Shown: positions 36,961 to 46,712 of the stretch, one piece after another
Layout: the number at the start of each line of letters is the position of its first letter
Position numbering within the stretch: the stretch's first letter is position 1
From: Clostridiales bacterium
GTDB taxonomy: Bacteria; Bacillota; Clostridia; Saccharofermentanales; Saccharofermentanaceae
Direction: 5' to 3'
Assembly: GCA_017510605.1 (NCBI GenBank)
Contig: JAFWMQ010000008.1
Coordinates: 146,234-210,233, forward strand
Length of the DNA: 64,000 bases
The notes under the pieces: generated by a model
The model's database searches: none
What the model saw: only the letters and a program-made list of their open reading frames with translations
Told to the model about the DNA's origin: nothing
Translations under genes and position numbers: made by a program

Positions 36961-38265
36961 ATGGTTGTCAATGAAATGATAGGAAGCTTGAAAAATCTCA
37001 TCTCACGCAATGAAGAACCGTCTTATTTTGAGTCTGCCGCTCAGAAGATCGACAGGCTTATGAAGGATGCAGCGGATCAGTTTCTGGCGCGTGATCATAC
37101 ACATCTGAAAGAACCTGTCAGATATAATGTTCTCTGGCTTGGATTTACGCATGTTACTTATGGTGAACTGGATTTCCGGATGACCGGTTTTGACAGGGAG
37201 TATCTTCAGGCTGTTGTTCTGAATTTCGAGAAGTTTTTAGAGAAGATCACGGATCATGATATTGATGTCACAGTCGATCTTCATTTCATCGAAGATGAGG
37301 CTCCGTTAACCTTATATGAAAGCGAGGGCTGGCTTTATCTTGCTCAAACGACAGTACAGCCGGTGATCGACCGGTATTTAGCGGATAATGATTACGATAC
37401 GGTGCTGACGACCGTTCAGACAGACGGTAATGAGAACCGTTTCCGGAATTTCTCCAAAAAAGAATATAGCGATCATCCCGTCATTCTCGGGCTTTGTGTG
37501 TCAGACCTGTTATCTCCCATGGGTTATTCCACATTTAATCTTGGAAAGCCCCGTGAAGGCACGTATCCTTTAGAAGATCCTGAGACCCCGTCGCTTTATG
37601 CAACTGCTGTAGCCGTTCATGAATGGATGCACCAGCTCGAAGCTCTCGGCACTCTGTTGGGAATCGAATATCCCAACACACATGCATATATGGGACCGGA
37701 ATTATATCCGGGATACCTGAAATATACAGCCGGTAAGAACGATTATGATTTTTTCGAGTTTTATAAGCTTGTTCTCTCGGGAACGCTTCCGTATAAAGAT
37801 AACGGTGTAACAAGATTTGTCGGCATGTATCCGAAAATGTGGCCTCTTACAAAACTCAGCACCTGTTATATCGGGAGATTTCTGATACAGGATGCTGACG
37901 GAAAGGGTTATCTGACAGGCCGGAAGGCTGAACCGACACTTACTCTTTCAAAAGATCCTTGTATCTGGGACATAAGATACAGCGGGAACGGGCTGTTTAT
38001 TCTCTCGCCCCGGGAACTTCCCGATAAACGAATTGATCTGTCAAATGCATGGGATTCGGAGGGAAATACCATAAACTTATGGGATTCTACCGGCTATGCA
38101 AAAGCACAGAGCTGGAAACTGGACAAGAACAGGAACGGCAGCTATTCTATCATGACAGCTTACGAAAGCGGGCGTGTTTTAACGGCTCAGAGAGATAATC
38201 CGGTGCTCTTGTGTTCTAAGAGCAGCTTTGGCGGCGTGCAGAACTGGATAATCAAGCCGGTTTAA
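36961..38265 (+). CDS. Putative HExxH metallopeptidase with C-terminal ricin-type lectin domain
   Basis: 434 aa. The zinc motif H220-E221-W-M-H224 lies in VAVHEWMHQLEALG, preceded by a ~215-residue domain. Residues about 310-434 form a ricin B-like beta-trefoil with repeated [Y/W]-aromatic and Q-x-W elements (AQSWKLDKN, VQNWIIKPV). No signal peptide or membrane segment, which is odd for a lectin-bearing protease. No clear ribosome site; a start at 36976 is also possible. Protease activity and carbohydrate binding are inferred from motifs only. Confidence 0.7.
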   Translation: MVVNEMIGSLKNLISRNEEPSYFESAAQKIDRLMKDAADQFLARDHTHLKEPVRYNVLWLGFTHVTYGELDFRMTGFDREYLQAVVLNFEKFLEKITDHDIDVTVDLHFIEDEAPLTLYESEGWLYLAQTTVQPVIDRYLADNDYDTVLTTVQTDGNENRFRNFSKKEYSDHPVILGLCVSDLLSPMGYSTFNLGKPREGTYPLEDPETPSLYATAVAVHEWMHQLEALGTLLGIEYPNTHAYMGPELYPGYLKYTAGKNDYDFFEFYKLVLSGTLPYKDNGVTRFVGMYPKMWPLTKLSTCYIGRFLIQDADGKGYLTGRKAEPTLTLSKDPCIWDIRYSGNGLFILSPRELPDKRIDLSNAWDSEGNTINLWDSTGYAKAQSWKLDKNRNGSYSIMTAYESGRVLTAQRDNPVLLCSKSSFGGVQNWIIKPV

Positions 38266-38437
38266 AATCTTACCTTCAAGCAACTCACCACTCATTAATT
38301 GCAATTCACCACATAATCCTCAATTCCTGTTCAGATCTGAGATATTTATTCCGATTGCGGAATAAGGGATTGAGGGTGGATAGGCTTGCCGTTTCTTGAC
38401 GGCGAAGCCTGCAGGTGCTATCTGTTCTGGTGAGGAT

Positions 38438-38693
38438 TACCGACATATTTTTGTTTTTCTGTTTTCGTCGGTATTGTTTTCGATTTTTCTGGTCTATTTT
38501 TGCTCGAAAATACCGACATTTTTCCGTTATTCGATTTTCGACGGTGTTTTTCCCGATGATTCTAATCAAGTTGTGCTCGAAAATACCGACATTTTTCCGT
38601 TATTCGATTTTCGACGGTATTATTAGGTTGATTAGCATTGGTAATGGTGGTCTTTCATACCGACTATTTTTTGTTTATTATAATTCGTCGGTA
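38438..38693. repeat. Cluster of TACCGAC/GTCGGTA inverted repeats with a 45-nt direct repeat
   Basis: The 502-bp gap 38266-38767 holds no gene. Hairpin 1 pairs 38438-38444 with 38467-38473 (TACCGAC/GTCGGTA). Two identical 45-nt units lie at 38501-38545 and 38574-38618 (beginning TGCTCGAAAATACCGAC and ending TTTTCGACGGT), 73 nt apart. A last hairpin pairs 38658-38664 with 38687-38693. The pattern is that of a small intergenic repeat family. Confidence 0.75.
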
Positions 38694-38767
38694 ATGCCCC
38701 TCTTATCCATTAAAACTCAGTTTCTATATGTAGTGTCATGAGACTAATCTGGTAATTCAGCACCTAT

Positions 38768-39484
38768 TTAATCTATCGCGCTTACTATCACGCGAACAGT
38801 TTCACTGATCTGTTCATCAGCGGATATTGTTGCCGTGCCGTCGCCGCTTTGGTTTCCGTAAAAAGCGAACCCGCTGTGGTTGCCGCCGGAAATGATGTGT
38901 TCGGTCCTCGTATCAGGAGTATTTGCGAGGCAGCTGCTGTATCTTGAATGGTTAAGGACGGTATCATTTGTACCGTATATCAGTATTGTATTCAGACCGT
39001 CATCGAGCTTTGTTGGCGAGTAAGCGGCGAGAAGTATAACGCCCGCCAGTTCATTGCTGTGACTTGAAGCATAAGACGCAGCCATTGCGCCGCCGAGAGA
39101 GTGTCCGCCGACATACCAATTATCGTAGTTATACCGGGATATGATACTGTCGGCTTTATTGATCCCGAAGAAAGCGAGTCTGAAAGGAATCTTCAAAAGA
39201 AACACGTCGATTCCTTCTTTTGCCAGTTCGTAGCATAGGGGTGAATAAGCGGTCTCTTCGACTTTGGCGCCGCAATAGAAAATAAGCGCGTTCCCGGTAG
39301 ATGCGCCATCGAAGTACCATCCGTAATCTGTCTTTGAGACGGTTACACCATCATGCGTAATGAGTGATGCTTCAACACACGGATCAGCATGATAATAGAA
39401 ATTTTTGTATACGAAATAGGTGACGGTAAGGACCAATAAGATCGCTACAGGTATCAGCCATTTCAGTTTTTTGTTTTTCTGCAT
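38768..39484 (-). CDS. Membrane-anchored alpha/beta hydrolase
   Basis: 238 aa. One N-terminal membrane segment (about 9-27), then an alpha/beta hydrolase fold with nucleophile S129 in GGHSLGG, the acid region LIYGTNDTV and the catalytic histidine in GGNHSGF. It belongs to the Abhydrolase_5 type of esterases/lipases. Substrate unknown; the active site should face outside the cell. Divergent from the esterase gene at 39625. Confidence 0.85.
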   Translation of the reverse strand: MQKNKKLKWLIPVAILLVLTVTYFVYKNFYYHADPCVEASLITHDGVTVSKTDYGWYFDGASTGNALIFYCGAKVEETAYSPLCYELAKEGIDVFLLKIPFRLAFFGINKADSIISRYNYDNWYVGGHSLGGAMAASYASSHSNELAGVILLAAYSPTKLDDGLNTILIYGTNDTVLNHSRYSSCLANTPDTRTEHIISGGNHSGFAFYGNQSGDGTATISADEQISETVRVIVSAID

Positions 39485-39624
39485 TGTTTTTCTCCGGTTT
39501 CAAAGAGAAGGCTCTCTTTGACGCAGTACATTATAGCATTTGGTTTCCGGATGTCTGTTTGTTTTGTGTTGTCTTTGCGAGATTTGATATAGAATATAAG
39601 CAAATTTATTTGGGGGATGATCTT

Positions 39625-41223
39625 ATGTCAATGATGGAAAGACCTCAGGTCAGTGATTGTAACGGCGGGAGATGCTGGGAGCACGGATTTGATTCTTTTA
39701 CGATGAAGGTGTTTGTGCCGGATAATGACCTTGACGGACAGACTAATAACTACGGGTTCAGAGCGCCTCTGCTTCTTGTTTTCGAGGAAGAAAAACAGGA
39801 TATGGAAAGTGCGGTTAGATTTGCTCATGAGACGGGATTGTCTGACATAGCGGCACGTTACGATTCAAGTGTATTGTTTATCTATCCGGCTTCAGAAGAC
39901 GGGTGGGCAGGAGCCTGCAGCTCGGTCTATGCTGATGTGATATCTGAGATAAAGATGATTCAGGTCTATAGGGACGGTATTGTCGAGGACTTTAATTTCT
40001 TCACGAATACTTTTGAAGGTTATTATGCGAGAGGAGCGATCTTCCGCGCGGATATATACAGCTTTGGAGCATCGGCGGATTTCGTTGCCAAAAATCTTCT
40101 TAAGAAGCAGGAGGGACAGTATCTGTGGGGTCCCGGCGAGATCACTCCCGCAATGTGTTCAATGGAGAGACTGAGCGTTGTTCCGGACATTGAGAGAACT
40201 GATATTGCAATCCTGAGCGTCGGGAACAGCGAGAAGATCAATGAATCATTCAGCGTCTGCGACAACCTTCTGATCAAGGATAAAGCTGAGTACGGAAAGG
40301 ACTTTGATTCATTCGTTAAGAAGTTCAAGATGTGGTGCGGTCATATTGAAATTGAGCCTGACTTCATTGAGCTCGGCATGACTGAAGATACGGGTTATGT
40401 GACGGTAAAGACATCTCCTGACAACGATTTTCTTCCGGTAAAAACACCCGAGCACAAAGTCGGATATTTTGCATATTACAACAACGGCCTTCTGGATAAA
40501 GGCAATGTCCCTCTTGTGGTAGGATTCCATGGCGGCGGAGATTCTTCGATGTATCTTACTTATGTTGCCGGATGGTGGGAAGTTGCCAGGAAATATGATT
40601 TCCTCTTTGTATCGATCGAGAATCATCAGTTTGTTACTGCTACTGAAGCAAAAGAAGTGATAGATACTCTCCTTCAGCGTTATCCGGTGGACCCTTCACG
40701 CATATATGCGACAGGATTCTCAATGGGAAGCGGAAAGACATGGGATCTTTATCAGGAGTATCCTGAGATCCTTGCGGGTATTATGCCGGCGAGTGCTCTT
40801 TTCCCTGTTTACACAACTTTCTTCGGCAAACCCGTAACGGACAGACTTAATAAGACCGTTCCGGTTCCGGTCTTTTATTCCGGCGGAGAAAAGTCGCATC
40901 TTGGGGAGCTTCCTTTCCATGCGGATACATGTCTGGAAAGAGTTAAGTATGTGGCTGAAGTTAACGGGCTCAGGAAGACTTTCGAAAATGTGTCTTTTGA
41001 TGACAAGGATAACTGGGAAGATCCGGTCTGGGGTCTGCCCGGAGACCGGATCGAGAAAGTATACGATCCTTCAAGAGATGCAACCTTGACGATCCACTAT
41101 TTTGAAAGCGAAGACGGGATCTGCAGGACGGCTTTCTCAAGCGTAAGCAACCAGGTTCACGAGTGCAGACAGCACAGTATCGAAAATGCCTGGAAGTTCA
41201 TATCGCAGTTTTCAAGAAGCTGA
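39625..41223 (+). CDS. Esterase/polyhydroxybutyrate depolymerase-like alpha/beta hydrolase
   Basis: 532 aa from the ATG at 39625 (GGGGGA at 39612-39617); the frame is open further upstream but without a start signal. The C-terminal ~280 residues are an alpha/beta hydrolase: oxyanion segment VVGFHGGGDSSM, nucleophile in ATGFSMGSG, and late histidine-containing HECRQHS. The N-terminal ~250 residues resemble a second, degenerate hydrolase-like unit. No signal peptide, so cytosolic. The gene precedes fructan/sucrose genes and might deacylate sugar esters. Confidence 0.75.
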   Translation: MSMMERPQVSDCNGGRCWEHGFDSFTMKVFVPDNDLDGQTNNYGFRAPLLLVFEEEKQDMESAVRFAHETGLSDIAARYDSSVLFIYPASEDGWAGACSSVYADVISEIKMIQVYRDGIVEDFNFFTNTFEGYYARGAIFRADIYSFGASADFVAKNLLKKQEGQYLWGPGEITPAMCSMERLSVVPDIERTDIAILSVGNSEKINESFSVCDNLLIKDKAEYGKDFDSFVKKFKMWCGHIEIEPDFIELGMTEDTGYVTVKTSPDNDFLPVKTPEHKVGYFAYYNNGLLDKGNVPLVVGFHGGGDSSMYLTYVAGWWEVARKYDFLFVSIENHQFVTATEAKEVIDTLLQRYPVDPSRIYATGFSMGSGKTWDLYQEYPEILAGIMPASALFPVYTTFFGKPVTDRLNKTVPVPVFYSGGEKSHLGELPFHADTCLERVKYVAEVNGLRKTFENVSFDDKDNWEDPVWGLPGDRIEKVYDPSRDATLTIHYFESEDGICRTAFSSVSNQVHECRQHSIENAWKFISQFSRS

Positions 41224-41271
41224 TATCTAAAGAATTGCGGGCCGCGATAAAAATAAGTTAGAGGTGTTCTC

Positions 41272-42612
41272 ATGGCACAGGACTGGAGACAGATGATCCA
41301 CTTGGAACCCCGCAAAGGATGGATGAATGACCCAAACGGTCTGTGCTTTTTTAATGGGAAATATCATGTGTATTTCCAATTTTCTCCGGACTCTCCTGAA
41401 GGTGCCGGGAGAAAATGCTGGGGACATTTTGAGAGTTCTGATGACGGAAAGTCATGGGAGTATACAGGCATTGTTTTCGAGCCTGATATACCGGAAGACA
41501 GGACCGGAGTATTCTCGGGATGTGCTGTCGTTAAGGATGGAACGATCCATATTTTCTATACTGGCAACGTTGAACTTCCCGGAGAATACGATTACGTTAC
41601 CTCAGGAAGAGAAGCCAATCAGATACATGTAACGACCTCAGACGGACGGATCATGGGCGATAAAAAGATCATCCTCCGCAACAGTGATTATCCGGATTAT
41701 TGTTCCTGTCATGTCAGAGATCCGAAGGTCCGGTTCGAGGACGGCAAGTGGAAGATGGTCCTTGGCGCAAGAACATTAGATGACAAGGGGTGTGTCCTTT
41801 TCTATGAAGCAGATGATCCCGATGACTGGCATTATGTGAAGTCATTATCCGTAGATGATTTCGGATATATGTGGGAATGTCCCGATCAGTTTGATGTTGA
41901 AGGGAAGACGTTCCTAGGGATCTCGCCTCAGGGAATACCCCATGAAGAATACAGATATCAGAATGTATACAGCTCCGGATATTTCAGAATGGATGGTGAT
42001 AAGCTGTATGATTTCACCGAGTATGATCACGGATTTGATTTCTATGCACCGCAGACATTTGTTGACAAACATGGTGACAGGATCCTGATAGGGTGGATGG
42101 GGATAGGTGATATTCCTTATTCAAATCCCACGACAGAACTCGGTTGGCAGCACTGTCTGACTGTACCGCGCAGACTGTCTTTATCTGATGACGGCCGTAT
42201 CAGACAATGTCCCGTGATCAATCAGGAGCTGTTCGGAGATCTCAATGAAGCCCGGGAGGGGAATGCCGTATTGACAGATCTTCCATGCGATATAAATGCA
42301 GCAATAACTGATGATAACTATAAGCTCAGTATTGGTGAAGCAAAGATCACTTATAACGGTAATGAGATCGTACTTGATCTTTCGCAAGGTGATATAGGTT
42401 ACGGGCGGACTGTCCGGAAAGTCCTTACGGGTAAGATCAGCGATATCAGGATAATCGTTGACAGGTCAAGTATAGAGATATTTGCAGGTAACGGATCTTA
42501 CGCTATGAGCAGCAGATTCTACCCTTCGGAAGCATCTGTTAAGACCGTAAGCGAAGGCGGAGGATTCAGTTTCAGAACTATCAGAAAGATGGAGGTGAGA
42601 GGATTTGAGTAA
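41272..42612 (+). CDS. Glycoside hydrolase family 32 beta-fructosidase (sucrose/fructan hydrolase)
   Basis: 446 aa. The three GH32 marks are present: nucleophile D20 in WMNDPNG, transition-state stabiliser D150 in VRDPKV and acid/base E202 in WECPDQF. A short C-terminal beta-sandwich follows. No signal peptide, so it acts on imported sucrose, sucrose-6-phosphate or short fructans. It overlaps the fructokinase start by 8 bp, a coupled scrB-scrK-like pair. No PTS or transporter is next to it. Confidence 0.93.
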   Translation: MAQDWRQMIHLEPRKGWMNDPNGLCFFNGKYHVYFQFSPDSPEGAGRKCWGHFESSDDGKSWEYTGIVFEPDIPEDRTGVFSGCAVVKDGTIHIFYTGNVELPGEYDYVTSGREANQIHVTTSDGRIMGDKKIILRNSDYPDYCSCHVRDPKVRFEDGKWKMVLGARTLDDKGCVLFYEADDPDDWHYVKSLSVDDFGYMWECPDQFDVEGKTFLGISPQGIPHEEYRYQNVYSSGYFRMDGDKLYDFTEYDHGFDFYAPQTFVDKHGDRILIGWMGIGDIPYSNPTTELGWQHCLTVPRRLSLSDDGRIRQCPVINQELFGDLNEAREGNAVLTDLPCDINAAITDDNYKLSIGEAKITYNGNEIVLDLSQGDIGYGRTVRKVLTGKISDIRIIVDRSSIEIFAGNGSYAMSSRFYPSEASVKTVSEGGGFSFRTIRKMEVRGFE

Positions 42613-43579
42613 AGGTACTCTCGTTGCGATAGGCGAAGCCCTGATCGATTTTATTCCTTCAAGAAAAGGATGTGACTTTGATGATGTCGAATCGTTCTTC
42701 CCGGCTGTCGGAGGAGCGCCTGCTAATGTGTGCGCAGCCTTCTCAAGACTCGGAGGAAAGTCGGCTTTCTTAACCCAGTTAGGTGACGATCCGTTCGGTC
42801 ATAAGATAATCAGAGAACTTAACAGGACAGGGATCGATACTTCATATATCGCTCTTACTGATGAAGCAAATACCGCACTTGCATTTGTTAGTCTGGCTGC
42901 AGACGGAGACCGTACTTTCTCGTTCTACAGGAAGCCGTCAGCTGACATGCTTTTTTCTCCTTCGCAAGTTGATGAGAGAGCGTTTGATGATATTTTCGCG
43001 CTCCATTTCTGCAGCGTATCTTTGGGCGATTTCCCGATGAAGTCGGCACATTCGCGCGCGATTGGGATCGCTCAGGAGAAAGGTGCCCTGATAAGCTTTG
43101 ATCCCAATCTCAGGTTTATGCTTTGGAACAGTGAGGAAGCATTGAAGAACGCTGTGCTGGAATTCATTCCGAAGGCTGATGTCCTCAAAATATCTGATGA
43201 TGAATTGGAGTTTATTACTGGATTTACAGACATCGAAGAGGCATTGCCCCGGCTTTTCGGCGAAGGCGTAAAACTTGTTCTCTTCACCTGTGGGAAAGAC
43301 GGAATGTTTGCATTCACAAAAAATGCATCTGCTCATAAGATATCTCCTGCGGTTAATGTAGTCGATACTACGGGTGCCGGAGATGCTTCGATCGGATCGT
43401 TCTTATGGAAACTGAATGCTTCGGGAATTACAAAGTCAAACATAGAAACTGTCACTTCGGAAGTCCTTGATGAGGCTTTGGATTTTGCGACTAAATTCTG
43501 TGCGCTCAGCATTCAGCAAAAGGGCGCAATACCGTCGTATCCGACCCTGGAACAGGTAATGACAATGGGGCAGTCTTAA
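42605..43579 (+). CDS. scrK: Fructokinase (PfkB family)
   Basis: 324 aa, TTG start with AGGTGAGAGG upstream, overlapping the GH32 gene. PfkB signatures: N-terminal GGAPANVCAAFSRLGG and C-terminal DTTGAGDASIGSFLW with the catalytic Asp. Phosphorylates fructose released by the upstream hydrolase to fructose-6-phosphate. Confidence 0.92.
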   Translation: MSKGTLVAIGEALIDFIPSRKGCDFDDVESFFPAVGGAPANVCAAFSRLGGKSAFLTQLGDDPFGHKIIRELNRTGIDTSYIALTDEANTALAFVSLAADGDRTFSFYRKPSADMLFSPSQVDERAFDDIFALHFCSVSLGDFPMKSAHSRAIGIAQEKGALISFDPNLRFMLWNSEEALKNAVLEFIPKADVLKISDDELEFITGFTDIEEALPRLFGEGVKLVLFTCGKDGMFAFTKNASAHKISPAVNVVDTTGAGDASIGSFLWKLNASGITKSNIETVTSEVLDEALDFATKFCALSIQQKGAIPSYPTLEQVMTMGQS

Positions 43580-43625
43580 ATGATGATATAATTGTTTTGT
43601 TTATACCTTTGCAAAGGAGATTATT

Positions 43626-45416
43626 ATGCAGATTACAAACGACATCATCTACATAGGTGTTAACGATCACAAGATAGATCTTTTCGAGGGACAGTATATC
43701 GTACCCAACGGAATGGCTTATAATTCCTACGTTATAAAGGATGACAAGATCGCCGTTATGGATACGGTCGACAGGAATTTCACCCACGAATGGCTCGATA
43801 ATCTTGAGAAAGCATTGGACGGAAGAAAGCCCGACTATTTGGTAGTCCAGCACATGGAGCCGGATCATTCGGCTAATATCGCCAACTTTGTAAAGGCATA
43901 TCCTGATGCGAAAATCGTATCTTCGACAAAGGCATTTGCGATGATGCAGAATTTCTTCGGTACTGCGTTTGAAGACCGTCAGGTAGTTGTAGGTGAAGGC
44001 TCTGCTCTTGAACTCGGAAAGCATACACTGAATTTTGTTGCCGCACCAATGGTTCACTGGCCTGAAGTCCTCATGACATACGATTCAACGGACAAGGTTC
44101 TTTTCTCTGCTGACGGATTCGGCAAGTTTGGTGCTTTGGATGTCGAAGAGGACTGGGCATGTGAAGCAAGAAGATACTATATCGGCATTGTCGGAAAGTA
44201 TGGTGCACAGGTACAGGCAGTCCTTAAGAAAGCTGCTAATCTTGATATTCAGATCATCTGCCCGCTGCATGGTCCTGTCTTATCTGAAAATCTCGGATAC
44301 TATATCGGACTTTATCAGACTTGGTCGACATACCAGCAGGAGACTGAGGGTATCGTGATCGCTTATACATCTGTTTACGGCAACACAAAGAAAGCTGTCG
44401 AGTCACTTGCGGAAATGCTTAAGAACAAAGGATGTCCGAAGGTTGTGGTAAATGACCTTGCGCGTTGTGATATGGCTGAGGCAGTTGAGGATGCTTTCCG
44501 TTACGGCAAGATAATCCTTGCGACAACAACTTATAATGCCGAGATATTCCCGTTCATGCGTGAATTCATCCATCACCTTACCGAGCGTAATTTCGCAAAT
44601 CACAAGATAGGACTGATCGAGAACGGTTCATGGGCTCCGATGGCTGCAAAGATCATGAAGGGTATGCTCGAAGGCTGTAAGAACTGCACTTTCGCAGAGA
44701 ATACCGTTCATATAAAATCCGCTCTGAATGATGAGAGCAGCACACAGCTCGAGGCGTTGGCAGAAGAGTTCTGCGGAGAGTATAAGGCAAGAAAGTCAGA
44801 TACTGCTGACAAGAATGACTTGAGAGCACTTTTCAATATCGGTTACGGACTTTATGTTGTAACATCAAACGACGGTAAGAAGGATAACGGTCTTATCGTT
44901 AATACGGTCTCTCAGGTAACTAATACTCCAAACAGGATCGCTGTTACGATAAATAAGGAAAACTATTCGCATCATGTTATTCAGCAGACGGGAATAATGA
45001 ACGTTAACTGCCTTTCAACCGATGCTCCGTTCTCATTATTCCAGCGCTTCGGTTTCCATTCCGGAAGAACAGTCGATAAGTTCGAGGGAATCGATGAGAT
45101 CAGATCTGATAACGGTCTCAGGTTCCTGCCGCAGTATATCAATGCGTTCTTCTCCCTGAAGGTTGAGGATTACGTGGATCTCGATACCCATGGCATGTTT
45201 ATCTGTTCAGTTGTCGAATCCAGAGTGATAACGAAAAAAGAAACGATGACATACACCTATTACCAGAACAACGTAAAACCCAAGCCTGAGACGGAAGGCA
45301 AGAAGGGATATGTCTGTAAGGTCTGCGGTTATGTGTACGAAGGTGACGAGCTGCCTGATGATTTCATTTGTCCGCTCTGCAAACACGGCGCAGCTGATTT
45401 TGAACCGATAGAGTAA
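43626..45416 (+). CDS. Flavodiiron protein fused to flavin reductase and rubredoxin
   Basis: 596 aa in four modules. Residues 1-250 are a metallo-beta-lactamase-like diiron domain (H76-x-E78-x-D80-H81 in HMEPDHSANI, plus PMVHWPE, SADGF and PLHGPV). Residues 255-395 are flavodoxin (YTSVYGNTKKA). Residues 405-545 are a flavin reductase/FMN-binding split barrel. Residues 548-596 are rubredoxin (CKVCGY and CPLCKH). It reduces O2 to water (or NO to N2O) in the cytosol, with the fused rubredoxin and reductase passing electrons internally. It fits an anaerobe that carries a nitrogenase-like enzyme. AAAGGAG before the ATG. Confidence 0.93.
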   Translation: MQITNDIIYIGVNDHKIDLFEGQYIVPNGMAYNSYVIKDDKIAVMDTVDRNFTHEWLDNLEKALDGRKPDYLVVQHMEPDHSANIANFVKAYPDAKIVSSTKAFAMMQNFFGTAFEDRQVVVGEGSALELGKHTLNFVAAPMVHWPEVLMTYDSTDKVLFSADGFGKFGALDVEEDWACEARRYYIGIVGKYGAQVQAVLKKAANLDIQIICPLHGPVLSENLGYYIGLYQTWSTYQQETEGIVIAYTSVYGNTKKAVESLAEMLKNKGCPKVVVNDLARCDMAEAVEDAFRYGKIILATTTYNAEIFPFMREFIHHLTERNFANHKIGLIENGSWAPMAAKIMKGMLEGCKNCTFAENTVHIKSALNDESSTQLEALAEEFCGEYKARKSDTADKNDLRALFNIGYGLYVVTSNDGKKDNGLIVNTVSQVTNTPNRIAVTINKENYSHHVIQQTGIMNVNCLSTDAPFSLFQRFGFHSGRTVDKFEGIDEIRSDNGLRFLPQYINAFFSLKVEDYVDLDTHGMFICSVVESRVITKKETMTYTYYQNNVKPKPETEGKKGYVCKVCGYVYEGDELPDDFICPLCKHGAADFEPIE

Positions 45417-45450
45417 GATCAGGAACTAAGAAACTGAAACATTTAAAGGG

Positions 45451-45473
45451 GTTGTCTCATTATCTGGGGCAAC
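45451..45473. terminator. Weak hairpin between convergent genes
   Basis: GTTGTCTCA (45451-45459) pairs with TGGGGCAAC (45465-45473), including G-U pairs. It lies between the flavodiiron gene and the convergent hydrolase. The T-tract is short. Confidence 0.4.
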
Positions 45474-45474
45474 A

Positions 45475-46113
45475 CTATTTAGCTGTAAAGCGGTTATCCG
45501 TAGGCTTGCCATGACCGTAATAGATGGTCCTGCTGCCAAGTCTGCCGATCTTTTCCGCACTATTCTTAACCGCATTCAGATCATAATAGAGGTGTCCGAT
45601 TCCGGGAGTTATCCAGTTATCTAATTCATCACCGACAAACAGATGCTTTTCTTCAACGTCCAGGCCGATCGATCCGGTAGTGTGCCCCGGAAGTTCTATA
45701 ACTTTTGCATTGATCCCATAAGAACTCAGGTCATCACCGTCTTTAACAATAATCAGATTATCCGGTTTATCAACCTTAGTGTTTTTTAATACCTTCAATG
45801 ACATCCCGAGCACAACGCGTCCTACCAGTCCGTAAGACCTTAAAGGCTGCTTTTCGAAGCTCTCAAAAAGCTCCTCATCATTCTTATGAATTGCGACAGG
45901 GATGTTATACCGCTTGGACAGTTCGGCTGCATTTTCGGCGTGATCGAAATGAACATGTGTAAGAAAAATGAGCTTCATTTTATACTTGTCACATTCCCTG
46001 ATCACCTGTTCAAGATTTGCTTTGCTGGCCGTGTCAACAAGTATTGCAGACTCACCGTCAGCAACCAGATAACAGTTATCAGTTCCGCCCTTGATCCTAA
46101 TTACATTTACCAT
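45475..46113 (-). CDS. Metallo-beta-lactamase-fold hydrolase
   Basis: 212 aa from the ATG at 46113. The longer frame from a TTG at 46146 is less likely because a TATAAT-like -10 lies inside that stretch, so the mRNA may even be nearly leaderless. Zinc motif HVHFDHAEN, then ELPGHTTGS, VGDELD and YYGHGKPT, as in glyoxalase II-like thioesterases. It probably hydrolyses a thioester or ester; the substrate is unknown. Confidence 0.82.
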   Translation of the reverse strand: MVNVIRIKGGTDNCYLVADGESAILVDTASKANLEQVIRECDKYKMKLIFLTHVHFDHAENAAELSKRYNIPVAIHKNDEELFESFEKQPLRSYGLVGRVVLGMSLKVLKNTKVDKPDNLIIVKDGDDLSSYGINAKVIELPGHTTGSIGLDVEEKHLFVGDELDNWITPGIGHLYYDLNAVKNSAEKIGRLGSRTIYYGHGKPTDNRFTAK

Positions 46114-46201
46114 GTCATTGATTATACCATTATGTTCATGAATCAACTGAATATAAGAGGGTTATAATGAATGAAACAAATCAAAGGAGATGACAATAAA
46201 T

Positions 46202-46666
46202 ATGTGTTTGATATGTGACAGGATAGAGATGATTAAGAACGGGATCAATCCGTATTTTGTTAAAGAACTGGAAACCGGTTATGTGGTAATTGGCGACCAC
46301 CAGCACTTCTATGGATATTCGCTTTTCCTTTATAAGCATCATGAGAATATTACGGAACTTTTCCAGCTTGAGAGGGAAGAGAAATTAAAGTTCCTGGAAG
46401 AGATGAGTCTGGTAGCTGAAGCGACATCCAAAGCTTTCGGGGCAGAGAAGATGAATTATGAGCTGCTCGGAATGGGTGATGCACACCTTCACTGGCACCT
46501 CAATCCGAGGCGCAAAGGTGATATCGGGAATTACGGTAACAACGGCGCAGGTCCCGTGTGGTGGTATCCGATGGAAAAGATGTACAGTGACGATAACCGC
46601 CCAAGCGCTGAGAAACTCGAGTCAATGAAGGAAAAACTCAGAATAGAACTGGAGAAGTTGATTTGA
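46202..46666 (+). CDS. HIT-family (histidine triad) protein
   Basis: 154 aa from the ATG at 46202 (MCLICDRI); the earlier in-frame ATG at 46190 overlaps the AAAGGAG ribosome site and is unlikely. The histidine triad is HLHWHLNPR and the N-terminal CLICD matches HIT proteins with a zinc-type cysteine pair. Such enzymes hydrolyse nucleoside phosphoramidates or dinucleoside polyphosphates. No informative neighbours. Confidence 0.85.
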   Translation: MCLICDRIEMIKNGINPYFVKELETGYVVIGDHQHFYGYSLFLYKHHENITELFQLEREEKLKFLEEMSLVAEATSKAFGAEKMNYELLGMGDAHLHWHLNPRRKGDIGNYGNNGAGPVWWYPMEKMYSDDNRPSAEKLESMKEKLRIELEKLI

Positions 46667-46712
46667 GGAAAAAGACCATGTAACTGAAATCTTATTTATC
46701 TCTATAAAGGCG

